The notes under the pieces are model-generated. The model ran no database searches, was not told the DNA's origin, and saw only the letters and a list, made by a program, of their open reading frames with translations. From contig JACKLF010000003.1 of the NCBI GenBank assembly GCA_024236055.1, positions 1 to 64,000 on the forward strand: DNA of 64,000 nucleotides, in the 5' to 3' direction. Made by a program: the position numbers and the translations under genes. This DNA comes from Alphaproteobacteria bacterium (GTDB taxonomy: Bacteria > Pseudomonadota > Alphaproteobacteria > Micropepsales > Micropepsaceae). This document shows positions 44,890 through 53,072 of the stretch, one piece after another (the first letter of the stretch is position 1; every line of letters starts with the position of its first letter).

Positions 44890-45252
44890 ATGGCGCATAT
44901 CCTTCTGGCGGAAGACGATGAATCCCTGCGCAAGTTCCTTGCCGCGGCGCTGGTCAAGGCCGGCCATGACGTCACCGATTTCGGCGATGGCGCCGAGGCC
45001 TGGGAAGCGGCCCAGGGCGTGGCCTTCGACCTGCTGCTGACCGACATCGTGATGCCCGGCATGGACGGGATCGAGCTGGCCAAGCGCGCCGCCGAACTGA
45101 ATGCCGCCCTGAAGATCATGTTCATCACCGGTTTCGCCGCCGTGGCGCTGCACCCCTCATCCGGTGCGCCCAAGCAGGCCAAGGTACTGTCCAAGCCCTT
45201 CCACCTGCGCGAGATCGTGGCCGAGGTGGAGAGGATGCTGACCGCGGCCTGA
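44890..45252 (+). CDS. cpdR: Cell-cycle response regulator CpdR
   Basis: A 120-residue stand-alone receiver domain. The phosphoacceptor is Asp52 in LLLTDIVMPGMDGIEL, the acidic pair is Glu8/Asp9-Asp10 in LLAEDDESLRKFL, and the switch Lys is in KVLSKPFHLREIV. The stretch IMFITGFAAVAL is a CpdR hallmark. In Caulobacter unphosphorylated CpdR delivers ClpXP to the pole and primes it to degrade PdeA and, with RcdA and PopA, CtrA. The CckA-ChpT relay phosphorylates it. The neighbouring amidohydrolase and tRNA-Val gene match the order seen in related genomes. The product ends in TAA. Confidence 0.93.
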   Translation: MAHILLAEDDESLRKFLAAALVKAGHDVTDFGDGAEAWEAAQGVAFDLLLTDIVMPGMDGIELAKRAAELNAALKIMFITGFAAVALHPSSGAPKQAKVLSKPFHLREIVAEVERMLTAA

Positions 45253-45304
45253 TGGGCTGCTGGCGGCCCGGATTCCGGGCTTTTGCAGGGATTTGGCGCC
45301 GGGC

Positions 45305-45332
45305 TTGCCCCCACAGGGCCCCGACGTTATAG
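45305..45332 (+). promoter_or_regulatory. Sigma70-type promoter of tRNA-Val
   Basis: TTGCCC (45305-45310) and TTATAG (45327-45332) are 16 bases apart, followed by the tRNA gene 42 bases further on. Start near 45339 would leave a 5' leader of about 36 bases for RNase P to remove. Confidence 0.55.
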
Positions 45333-45374
45333 AAGCCGCCCCGGCGGGCGCTTATGGCCCCGGCCGGATGGCGT

Positions 45375-45449
45375 GGGCGGTTAGCTCAGCGGGAGAGCAC
45401 TACCTTGACATGGTAGGGGCCATAGGTTCGATCCCTATACCGCCCACCA
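45375..45449 (+). tRNA. tRNA-Val (anticodon GAC)
   Basis: The acceptor arm GGGCGGT (45375-45381) pairs with ACCGCCC (45439-45445), followed by discriminator A and an encoded CCA (45447-45449). The D-arm has TAGCTCAGCGGGAGAGC. The anticodon arm CTACC-TTGACAT-GGTAG gives GAC, which reads valine codons GUC and GUU. The T-arm contains GGTTCGATCC. The 3' end was used as the attachment site of an integrated element, and its sequence is partly duplicated downstream. Confidence 0.98.
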
Positions 45450-45601
45450 TTCTCACGACGGTGTGAGAATGCCTCGTTGCATTGTCAATCTCTGGAAAAT
45501 GGCTCCAGCCCTGGTTCTGTCGTGAGAATGGTGGGCGGCCGGGATCGTTTCATTTGTTTTGCGCCGCTGCGCGGCGCGGGGCCCTATACCGCCGACCATT
45601 C
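45433..45601 (+). mobile_element. Attachment-site duplication at the tRNA-Val 3' end
   Basis: The last 17 bases of the tRNA gene plus three more (45433-45452, CCCTATACCGCCCACCATTC) recur at 45582-45601 with a single change (C to G at the second copy's 45594). Direct repeats of a tRNA 3' end are left when a tyrosine-integrase element inserts. The second copy directly adjoins a remnant integrase gene. The matching distal repeat was not found up to 46955. Confidence 0.8.
45440..45538. repeat. Inverted copy of the tRNA-Val end
   Basis: CCGCCCACCATTCTCACGAC (45440-45459) is repeated perfectly in inverted orientation at 45519-45538. A smaller hairpin, ATTCTCAC/GTGAGAAT (45449-45456/45463-45470), lies inside. 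The arrangement suggests rearrangement of attachment sites rather than a simple insertion. Confidence 0.8.
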
Positions 45602-45914
45602 AAAAGCACATGTTCGGCAAGGGATTTGCGTCGTCGGCCCACCGCGCTGCATTGTCCGGCGCGAGGTCACTTGCAAGTATCTTGAAAGTATCTGTCTTCA
45701 GCACGTCTCTGTCGGTTAGGCGATTCAGCGCCGACAGATAGTCTTCGATAGCGTCTTTGGCGTCGATCAGATGGCGCGGGTCGTTCTTGATGTACCGCTC
45801 CGCGGTGCGCATGCCCGGTGATCTGTGACCAAGCTGTCTGCTGATGGTCTCTCCGGACACTTTGCGTGCTGCCAGTTCTGTCGCCATCTTGTGCCGTAGC
45901 GAATAGGGGTTCAG
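45600..45914 (-). pseudogene. Tyrosine integrase, C-terminal remnant
   Basis: The minus strand encodes NPYSLRHKMATELAARKV, then ISRQLGHRSPGMRTAERYIK: the RHxxA and LGH motifs and the catalytic tyrosine region of a phage-type tyrosine recombinase. The frame is open only from the TAA at 45915-45917, so about two thirds of the protein, including the first catalytic arginine, is missing. It is adjacent to the duplicated tRNA end, as expected for the integrase of the element that used this site. It is not functional. Confidence 0.88.
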
Positions 45915-46081
45915 TTAAGGGGTATACGGCCATCGCCCGGAAGCTTGGTATCGGGCGAGTATCTGTGTATCGGGTCAGGGGTATAGCTTCCGCCCGAGAG
46001 CATTTGATGCAAAAATTTTGGAAAACTGGAATAGATGGGGCGCCCGATGAACATTGCTATTCGAAACGACAGCGGCTCTAA
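45911..46081 (+). pseudogene. Serine recombinase C-terminal helix-turn-helix remnant
   Basis: The plus-strand frame reads SVKGYTAIARKLGIGRVSVY followed by RVRGIASAREH, the typical end of Tn3/Hin-type resolvases (xTAIARELGIGRxSVYR). Nothing of the catalytic serine domain precedes it, and the similarity begins exactly where the integrase remnant on the other strand ends. It is a fragment, probably with no function. It overlaps the start of the next small gene in another frame. Confidence 0.65.
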
Positions 46082-46280
46082 GCTGTCGCTAATACTTGAG
46101 CCATTGGGCAATAGTTATGTGGTGCCGATTGACAGCGAAGTCCGAGTTGTGGGGGCGTTTTTCAACTCTGAACCAGATTTTGCAGAGATTGTCTTTGATG
46201 CCGAGCCCTGCATATCTCTGTATGTTTCTCCTGACAGTAAGGTCTATTTGGGCCAGGACGAGTTGCGTCCTATAGGCTGA
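46035..46280 (+). CDS. Small orphan protein in mobile-element scar
   Basis: An 81-residue hydrophilic protein, MGRPMNIAIRNDSGSKLSLI and onward, with a mixed alpha/beta look and no signal peptide, motif or recognised family. Met5 is an alternative start. The DNA is clearly AT-richer than the rest of the window, consistent with arrival with the element at tRNA-Val. It may be a remnant cargo gene. Confidence 0.5.
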   Translation: MGRPMNIAIRNDSGSKLSLILEPLGNSYVVPIDSEVRVVGAFFNSEPDFAEIVFDAEPCISLYVSPDSKVYLGQDELRPIG

Positions 46281-46611
46281 ACGCGGTGCCTGTCGTTGGC
46301 CAGCGCCTCTGAATAGATCTGTTGGACCGGATCGGGTTGAGCGCAGTTTCATCCCAATGATATTGGCTCTGTATTCTGGACGAGATCCTTTTTGGGTGCT
46401 GCAGAGACGCAAATATAGCGAATAGGCAGAAACGCTCACTCCTCGTTTGGATTCCCTTGGCAATATTGGGCAGTTTTGGCTCGGTAATCTGGTTGCTTCT
46501 GAACCCTCGCCTATACGAAGGTCGCCCGACGATTTAAGCACCCGCGGCCAAAAAATTTGGCTGTTGCCAGCTCGTAGCGGCCGCATATCATCGTCTTCCA
46601 AGGGGGGCAGG
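46281..46611. other. AT-richer intergenic stretch in the element scar
   Basis: No frame, repeat or RNA structure here is convincing. Base composition resembles the flanking orphan genes rather than the chromosome, so it probably belongs to the same acquired segment. Confidence 0.4.
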
Positions 46612-46932
46612 ATGAAACGAAAGTGGCTAGGCGGAACAGTCGCTCTGATGGCGGCGCTGGTCGCCGTCCATGGCTGTGATGGCGAAAGTTCAGATTTTAC
46701 GCGTGCCGAAAAAATCCGGGCAACTGCGGCACAGCGCCGATGTTCAGGTTATTGGTCTCACATGAACGCGAACGCAAGAGACAAATTTCAGGATGAAAGT
46801 CGTTTCATCACCCAATGCAGACAGGCTCAATATGCGGCCAAATGCGTAGACGGAACCATTTCATTCCGGATCATGGGCAACTGTGGTGGTCATGGCGGCC
46901 AAGCATTAATTCTGCATTTTCCGGACGCCTAG
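46612..46932 (+). CDS. Small exported Cys-containing orphan protein
   Basis: A 106-residue protein with a signal sequence MKRKWLGGTVALMAALVAVHGC that may end in a lipobox-like VHGC. The mature part has five further cysteines (for example RRCSGYW, TQCRQAQYAAKC and GNCGGHGG) and is likely to be disulfide-bonded in the periplasm. AGGGGGG lies before the ATG. No family recognised. It is the last gene before the chromosome resumes with the P450. Confidence 0.55.
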   Translation: MKRKWLGGTVALMAALVAVHGCDGESSDFTRAEKIRATAAQRRCSGYWSHMNANARDKFQDESRFITQCRQAQYAAKCVDGTISFRIMGNCGGHGGQALILHFPDA

Positions 46933-46954
46933 GAAAATACTCAGCGACCGCCCC

Positions 46955-48304
46955 TCATCCAACGACCTTCACCGCCAGCGTCACGCCCGGGTCGGGGCGC
47001 ACGGTCATCGACATGATGGGCCTTGGTCCCGGCCCGGCAGGCGCAAACGAAAACCGCGCCAGCAGCGTCGACAGGATGATCCCCGCCTGCATCATCGCGA
47101 AGTTGGCGCCGACACAGACACGCGGGCCCGCGCCGAAGGGCAGATACTGGTACTTGTCGCGCCGGACGTCCGCGCCGAAGCGCGCGGGACGGAACAGTTC
47201 GGGTTGTTCCCACCACATTTCATGGCGGTGCAGCGCCCAGATGGGCAGGAACAGAATGTCGCCCGGCTTCATCACGCGCCCGCACAGTTCATCTTCCTCC
47301 AGCACCGCGCGCGCGAGCAGGCCCACAGGCGGATACAGCCGCATGGTTTCCTCCAGCACCTGTGTGACAAGCGGCATCGCCTCCAGGTCGGCGGCAGTGG
47401 CGGCGCGTGACCCAAGCTGCGCGCGGGCCTGTGCCCGTACCGCTGCCTGTTCGGCGGGACTGTTGGCCAGAAGGTACAGCGCCCAGGCCAGGGCCAGCGC
47501 CGTGGTCTCGTGCCCCGCCACGATGAAGAACTGCATGTTGAAGACCAGGTCCTCGGCGCTCATGCGCTGGCCGGTTTCAGGGTCCTCGGCCGCCAGCATG
47601 TAATCCAGCAGGTCGTCGGCGCCAGCGCGCCCCATCTGGCGGCGCGCCTGGATCGCGGCGGCCACCATGTCGTGCATGGTTTTGACCGATCCGCCCGCCA
47701 GGATTTCGCCGGGCCGGGGAAACCAGTCGGGCACGCCCAGAAAATCCAGCAGCGAGGCGCGGCCGGCGGTCTGGAAATAGCGGGTGATCGCCGCGCCGAA
47801 GGCCCGGGCATCGAAATGTTCGCGTCCCGACAGCGCCACATCGCAGATCACATCGAAGGTGGCGGTCAGCATTTCATGCACCATCTCGGCGCGCCCGCCG
47901 CTGGCCTCCAGCCGCGCCGCCGCGCGTTCGGCGGTGGCGGTCATGGCCGGGGCCAGCGCCACGACATTGCGATGTGTGAAGACGGGGGCCACCGCGCGGC
48001 GCTGCCAGCGCCAGTCGGCGCCATCGGCATTGAACAGGCTGTCGCCGATGGCCGGGCGCAGCATGCGGCGCATGATCTCGGACTTGGGGTAATTGGCCAG
48101 GTTCTCGCTCATCACCCGGCGATAACCCGCCGGATCGGCCAGCATGTGCCAGCGCGACAGCATCTCGCCCGACACGATGGGCTGGCGGTAGGCCGGTATC
48201 GGAATCACTTCCAGCACATTGCGCCGCGCCGCCAGCGCGGTCTCGATCCGGCTCATCACCCGGCGGTGGACGGGTGCGCCCACCGGAACAAAATTCTCGG
48301 TCAT
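46955..48304 (-). CDS. Cytochrome P450
   Basis: A 449-residue haem monooxygenase. The oxygen-binding I-helix motif is FIVAGHETTALAL, the K-helix ExxR is EETMRLYPP, and the haem-binding loop is FGAGPRVCVGANFA with the axial cysteine. The protein resembles the bacterial CYP group that looks like eukaryotic fatty-acid or terpene hydroxylases. The redox partner is not encoded nearby. ATG 48304 is preferred over an upstream TTG at 48340. It is divergent from the glycoside-hydrolase-like gene and probably unrelated to it. Confidence 0.93.
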   Translation of the reverse strand: MTENFVPVGAPVHRRVMSRIETALAARRNVLEVIPIPAYRQPIVSGEMLSRWHMLADPAGYRRVMSENLANYPKSEIMRRMLRPAIGDSLFNADGADWRWQRRAVAPVFTHRNVVALAPAMTATAERAAARLEASGGRAEMVHEMLTATFDVICDVALSGREHFDARAFGAAITRYFQTAGRASLLDFLGVPDWFPRPGEILAGGSVKTMHDMVAAAIQARRQMGRAGADDLLDYMLAAEDPETGQRMSAEDLVFNMQFFIVAGHETTALALAWALYLLANSPAEQAAVRAQARAQLGSRAATAADLEAMPLVTQVLEETMRLYPPVGLLARAVLEEDELCGRVMKPGDILFLPIWALHRHEMWWEQPELFRPARFGADVRRDKYQYLPFGAGPRVCVGANFAMMQAGIILSTLLARFSFAPAGPGPRPIMSMTVRPDPGVTLAVKVVG

Positions 48305-48416
48305 GCGGCGCAGCGTGGAGGTCTGGCCCCAGCTTTGCAACGGGGCCTTGCGGCGCGCCGGGAACGGGCTAGGCTGACAGCAAAGAAGCTGTCGGCAAAG
48401 AACAATGGGGGATGCG

Positions 48417-49280
48417 ATGCGGGCATGGGTTTTGGCGGCGGCGCTTGCCGTGACGGCGGGCGCGGCAGTGGCCCAGGATCAGGTCGACCCGGCAGAACTG
48501 AAGGCGATCATCGCCGCCCATCCGGCCTGGGCCAAATGGCTGGCCGATCCCAAGCTGGCGAAACTGACCTTGGCGGGACCGAAGATGCCGAACTCGCAAT
48601 GGCGGGCCGATGACATTCGCCGGCCCCAGCCCAAGGCGGTGAACACCGGCACGGCCTGCGCCGCGGCCCCGCCCGGCGATGCCGATGTGCTGTTCGACGG
48701 CCACGACATTTCCAAATGGAGCGGCGATCATGTCGGCGAATGGACGGTCAAGGACGGCACACTGACCGCGGGCGGGCGCGTCTACAATTTCCTGAAGACC
48801 AGGGCGTCCTATGGCGACATCCAGATTCACCTGGAGTTCCGCGAACCGGCCCAGCCCAATCCGCCGCTCAACCCGCAATATCACGGCAACAGCGGTGTGT
48901 TCCCGATGGGCCTGTATGAAATCCAGATCCTGGACGGCACAGACAACGAAACCTATCCCGACGGCATGGTGGGGGCGGTCTATAGCCAGAACCCGCCGCT
49001 GGTGAATGCGGGTCGCGCACCGGGCGTCTGGCAATGCTATGACATCGTCTTTCATGCGCCCAAATTCGACGGCGACACGGTGGCGGCGCCCGCGCGCATC
49101 ACCGCCATGCTGAACGGCGTGCTGGTGCAGGATGATTTCCACCTGATCGGGGCGACGGTGCACAATGCGGTGGGCCATTACACGCCGCATCCCGCCGAAC
49201 TGCCGCTGGCGATCCAGGATCACGGCAATCCCGACAGCCGCGTATCCTTCCGCAATATCTGGGTGCGCCGTCTGCCTTGA
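48417..49280 (+). CDS. Exported DUF1080 protein, 3-keto-disaccharide hydrolase-like
   Basis: A 287-residue exported protein with a signal peptide ending AVAQ. The DUF1080 (concanavalin-like) domain starts at about residue 95 with DADVLFDGHDISKWSG and continues GEWTVKDGTLTAGG, GDIQIHLEFREP, GNSGVFPMGLYEIQILDG and a final RVSFRNIWVRRLP. Members of this family split 3-keto-glycosides made by a glycoside 3-dehydrogenase. The adjacent convergent genes encode a GMC dehydrogenase and its small subunit, which supports that role. GGGGGA 5 bases before ATG 48417 decides the start. Confidence 0.87.
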   Translation: MRAWVLAAALAVTAGAAVAQDQVDPAELKAIIAAHPAWAKWLADPKLAKLTLAGPKMPNSQWRADDIRRPQPKAVNTGTACAAAPPGDADVLFDGHDISKWSGDHVGEWTVKDGTLTAGGRVYNFLKTRASYGDIQIHLEFREPAQPNPPLNPQYHGNSGVFPMGLYEIQILDGTDNETYPDGMVGAVYSQNPPLVNAGRAPGVWQCYDIVFHAPKFDGDTVAAPARITAMLNGVLVQDDFHLIGATVHNAVGHYTPHPAELPLAIQDHGNPDSRVSFRNIWVRRLP

Positions 49281-49283
49281 TAC

Positions 49284-49982
49284 TCAGGTCTTTTGCGGCG
49301 GCAGCCCCAGGCCGGACAGCGCGGCGTTCAACTGCGCGATCGCTTCGTCCGGCGGGCCCGGCCACTGGGTGGCGGGCGCATTGCCCAGATAGCCGATGTC
49401 CTTCATGCCTTCGGGCAGGGAATAATATCCGCCCATCACCAGCGAACGCAGCCGGTCGAAGAAATGCGCCGGCTTTTCCAGCCCCGGCTTGATCCGGCCC
49501 TGCCAGGCAATGTCGTCGAACAGCGCGGCGCGCTGGGCCGGCGTGGCGTGCGCGAAGTCGCCGCCGAAGCGGGCTTTTGACTCAATGTCCAGCCACGCCA
49601 GCCCTTCCAGGATCAGGGTACGGTCTTCCTGCTGCTGGGGATAGGGCGCGCTGATCCATTCGTCGATGAAGGCGTCGATCGGCAGGTCGGCGGCGGATGG
49701 CGAATGATCGTCGGCGGGCAGGATGATGCCGGCGAGGAATTTTGCCTGTGCGCGCTGGGCCGGCGTCATGGTCAGCGGCCAGGGCACGCTGGGCTCGACC
49801 AGGTTGGGGTCGCTGCCATAACCCCTGGCGGTGACCGGCGGCAGGTCCAGCTTCGGCCAGTTGGGCGGCGCATGGGGGTCGGCAGGCGTGTTTGCATGAT
49901 CCAGCAGCCAGGGGCTGGCCAGCGCGCCGACCGCGACGGCGCCCGCCACCCAGGCCAAGGTTGCACGCCGGGAAATGCTCAT
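49284..49982 (-). CDS. Tat-exported small subunit of a GMC dehydrogenase (gluconate 2-dehydrogenase subunit 3 family)
   Basis: A 232-residue protein with a twin-arginine signal MSISRRATLAWVAGAVAVGA. The mature part contains AQRAQAKFLAGIILPADDHSP and PIDAFIDEWI, the gluconate 2-dehydrogenase subunit 3 pattern. In flavin dehydrogenases of this type the small subunit carries the folded FAD subunit, which lacks its own signal, through the Tat pore. Its ATG overlaps the stop of the GMC gene by 4 bases. With the DUF1080 gene next door, a glucoside 3-dehydrogenase is the best guess. Confidence 0.88.
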   Translation of the reverse strand: MSISRRATLAWVAGAVAVGALASPWLLDHANTPADPHAPPNWPKLDLPPVTARGYGSDPNLVEPSVPWPLTMTPAQRAQAKFLAGIILPADDHSPSAADLPIDAFIDEWISAPYPQQQEDRTLILEGLAWLDIESKARFGGDFAHATPAQRAALFDDIAWQGRIKPGLEKPAHFFDRLRSLVMGGYYSLPEGMKDIGYLGNAPATQWPGPPDEAIAQLNAALSGLGLPPQKT

Positions 49983-51687
49983 ATCTCGCCCTTTCGCATG
50001 CGCTCGGCCAGCTGGTCGGCGCTGCGCCAGGCCAGCGCCATGATGGTCAGGGTGGGGTTCTTGTGCGCGTTGGAGGTGAAGACCCCGCCATCGGCGATCA
50101 CCAGATTGTCGACATCCCAGGCGCGGCCATAGCTGTCGGTGACCGAATTGTCCGGCTTGTCGCCCATGCGGGTGGTGCCGACCTCGTGAATGATCCAGCC
50201 GCCGACCGCGATGGCCTTTTGCGGCGGCAGTTCCGGCGTCAGAACCTTGCCGCCCAGCTTTTCGATGATGGCGCGGGCGGTTTTGATGCCATGCGCGATC
50301 TGGCGGTATTCGTGGTCCGAGAACTTCCAGTGAAAGCGCAGCACCGGCAGGCCGAAGCGATCCTTCACCGCCGGGTCCAGCTCGCAATAGCTGTCGGCGT
50401 TGGGGATCATCTCGCCGCGCACGGTCAGCGAGATCTGGGCACCGTAATAGCGGCGCGCATCCTCTTTCAGCGAAGCGCCGTACCCGTCCTCCAGGCCCGC
50501 GGCGGGACTGCCCGCACCGGGCGCGCGGAAACGGCCGCCGATCTCGTAGTGATAGCCGCGCGGGAAATCCAGCTTGCCCGCCGCCTGTTCCTTGTAGAGC
50601 CACCAGGATATAGAGGTGGGCGACATCCTTGCCGTCCTCGTTGTAGCGCGGGCGGTTTTCCAGCGCCGGAATATGCCCGCCGACATTGGTGCCGGTGGTG
50701 CGACCAGGTTCTGCCGCACCTGGCTGGCTGGCATACTGGCCAGACCGCCGTCTTCGAATTGAGCAGAAGGCGCGCTGTCTCGCAGGCGCTGGCTGCCAGC
50801 ACCACCGCGCGCGCCTTGATGAAATGCGTGGCGCCGGTATGGCGGTCGAAATATTCCACGCCCGTGGCCTTGCTGTCCGGGCCGGTGATGACGCGGCTGA
50901 CCATCGCATCGGTCAGGATGCGCGCCTTGCCGGTGGCCATCGCCATGGGCAGCAGCGAGGTCGTGGTCTGGAATGCCGCACCGATGGCGCAGCCGCGCCC
51001 GCAGGGGCTGGCATAGAAGCAGGCCTGGCGCGGCACGGCAGGATCGGGCATGTCGCGCGTCGCCACCGCATAGCGCGAGGGCACGCAGGGGATGCCCAGC
51101 GCATTGGCGCCCGCCTTGATCGCCAGCTCGTTGATGCGCGGCGGCGTTGCCGGATGCAGCACGCCGGGTGAAGAGTCGGGATGGTTCTCCAGCCCGCTGT
51201 TGGCGCCCGACACGCCGACCAGCCTTTCGGTGCGGTCGTACCAGGGCGCGATCTCGTCATAGGAGATCGGCCAGTCCATGCCCAGCCCGTCGCGGCTGTG
51301 GGACTTGAAGTCGTATGGCCCGAAGCGCGGCACATGGCGGCCCCAGTGATTGGTGCGCCCGCCCAGCATGCGCGAGCGCCACCATTTGAAGGTCGAACCC
51401 GGCGCGTTGGTATAGGGCTCGCCGTCGATCTCCCAGCCGCCGTCTGCGGTGGCGTCATAGAATCCGAAATGCTTGTCGGGCGTGGAACCGGCGCGCAGGG
51501 GGGCCTGGTAATTCCAGTTCAGCATGGAATTTTCTTTTTGGGGGTCGTAGTCGCGCCCCGCTTCCAGCACCAGGGTCTTGATTCCGGCCTTTGCCAGCAC
51601 CCAGGCGGCCATGCCACCGCCGGCGCCCGATCCCACCACGATGGCGTCGGGCGCAAAATCCTGTGCGGCCTGATGGGCTGTGGGCAT
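49979..51687 (-). pseudogene. GMC-family flavin dehydrogenase large subunit, frame broken three times
   Basis: The N-terminal part (51687 to about 50750) reads APDAIVVGSGAGGGMAAWVL, the FAD-binding dinucleotide motif, then GGRTNHWGRHVPRFGPYDF and ASPCGRGCAIGA. The C-terminal part (about 50608 to 49979) ends GGWIIHEVGTTRMGD and NAHKNPTLTIMALAWRSAD, with the catalytic-site His and Asn region. Between them the coding frame changes near 50750, 50700 and 50608. The middle segment GTNVGGHIPALENRPRYNED is readable only in a third frame. All other sequence is well preserved, so a recent lesion or local sequencing error is likely. As written, no full-length protein could be made. Confidence 0.88.
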
Positions 51688-51767
51688 GGCGCTCCCGTTC
51701 TTCTTGTTGTTCTTGGCTTTGTTCTTGTGGGGCAGAGGCTATTGCAGGATGTCCGTGCGATCCAGCC

Positions 51768-53072
51768 TCAAATCACGCCTTGCGCCGGCCTGTCCCATTT
51801 CAGGCGCCAGATGACAAGACTGACAAGCGCGGATGCCGCCGCCGCGCCGGCCAGAAGATACAGCGCCATGCCGTAGTTGCCGGTGTCCGTTGCCGCCTTG
51901 CCCACCACATAGGGTCCGATGAAGCCGCCCAGATTGCCCACCGCATTGATTGCCGCCAGGCCCGCCGCGATCGTCCCGGCATTCAGCATCATTGGCGGCA
52001 GCGACCAGAAGGTCACGGCCTGGCCGTAAAGACCGACCGCCGCCAGGCTGACCGCGATCAGCGCGCCCCAGGATGGGCCCAAAGCGGCGGCCAGCGCCAG
52101 GCCGCAGGCCGCCAGCACCATCGCACCGATGGTATGGCCGTGCCGTTCGCTGAAACGGTCGGAACTGGCGGCCCAGGCCACCGCGCCGAGCCCCGCGATC
52201 AGGAAAGGAATGGTGGCGACATAGCTGACCTGGGCATTCGAAAGCCCCGCCGCCTGCAACATCAGCGGCAGGAACAGGCTGACGCCATACATGGCGCAGT
52301 TGCGCCCGAAATAGGCCAGCGACAAAAGTCCGACGCGGCGGTTGAAGACCGCCTTCACCTGTTCCAGCGCCGGCGGATGTTTCGCGACCTGCTGGTCCGC
52401 CGCGCCTTCCAGCCAGGCGCATTCCTCCCTTGTCAGCCACTTTGCGTCGCGCGGCCGTTCGGGCAGACGAAAAAGAACCCATGCGCCCAAGGCCAGCGCG
52501 GGTATGGCTTCGGCCACGAACATCCATTGCCATCCGGCAAGGCCCAGCCATCCGTCCAGGCTCAGCAGCGGTACCGCCAGCAGGCCCGCGACCGCATTGC
52601 CCACCGGCGCGGACAGAAAGAAGATCGCGGTGGCGCGCGCCCGGTAGCGCTGGGGAAACCAGCGGGTGATGTAATAAAGAAGGCCGGGAATGAACCCGGC
52701 CTCCGCCGCGCCCAGCAAAAAGCGCAGGATCAGAAAGCTGGTCTGGCCGGTGACCAGCGCCATCGCGCCCGACACCAGCCCCCAGCTGATCATGATGCGG
52801 GCGATCCAGCGCCGCGCGCCCATGCGCGCCAGGATCACATTCGACGGCACTTCGAAGGCGAAATAGGCCCAGAAGAAAATGCCCGCGCCCCAGGCATAGG
52901 CCAGCGGCGAAAGCCCCAGGTCGCGGTTCATGGTCAGGGCGGCGAAGCTGACATTCACCCGGTCGATATTGTTGACCAGGAACATCAGCGCCATCAGCGC
53001 GGGCAGGCGCCACATGACCTTGGCCATGGTGCGCCGTTCCAGCGCCGCGGCCGATGTATCCGGCGCGCTCAT
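51768..53072 (-). CDS. MFS transporter, anion:cation symporter family
   Basis: A 434-residue, 12-helix inner-membrane importer. The segments MFLVNNIDRVNVSFAALTMN and GIFFWAYFAFEVPSNVILARMGARRWIAR are characteristic of the ACS family, whose members take up hexuronates, galactonate, phthalate and other organic acids with protons. Its start overlaps the stop of the dehydrogenase gene by 4 bases, and the amidohydrolase gene is next upstream. This suggests uptake of the acid or lactone that those enzymes process. Confidence 0.9.
   Translation of the reverse strand: MSAPDTSAAALERRTMAKVMWRLPALMALMFLVNNIDRVNVSFAALTMNRDLGLSPLAYAWGAGIFFWAYFAFEVPSNVILARMGARRWIARIMISWGLVSGAMALVTGQTSFLILRFLLGAAEAGFIPGLLYYITRWFPQRYRARATAIFFLSAPVGNAVAGLLAVPLLSLDGWLGLAGWQWMFVAEAIPALALGAWVLFRLPERPRDAKWLTREECAWLEGAADQQVAKHPPALEQVKAVFNRRVGLLSLAYFGRNCAMYGVSLFLPLMLQAAGLSNAQVSYVATIPFLIAGLGAVAWAASSDRFSERHGHTIGAMVLAACGLALAAALGPSWGALIAVSLAAVGLYGQAVTFWSLPPMMLNAGTIAAGLAAINAVGNLGGFIGPYVVGKAATDTGNYGMALYLLAGAAAASALVSLVIWRLKWDRPAQGVI

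Noticed and set aside
45453..46955. Defence island or toxin-antitoxin pair
   Set aside because: No nuclease, helicase, methylase or toxin motif is visible in the two orphan genes; only recombinase fragments are recognisable.
46955..48304. P450 as part of a biosynthetic gene cluster
   Set aside because: No terpene synthase, PKS, NRPS or redox partner gene is nearby; neighbours are a mobile-element scar and sugar catabolism genes.
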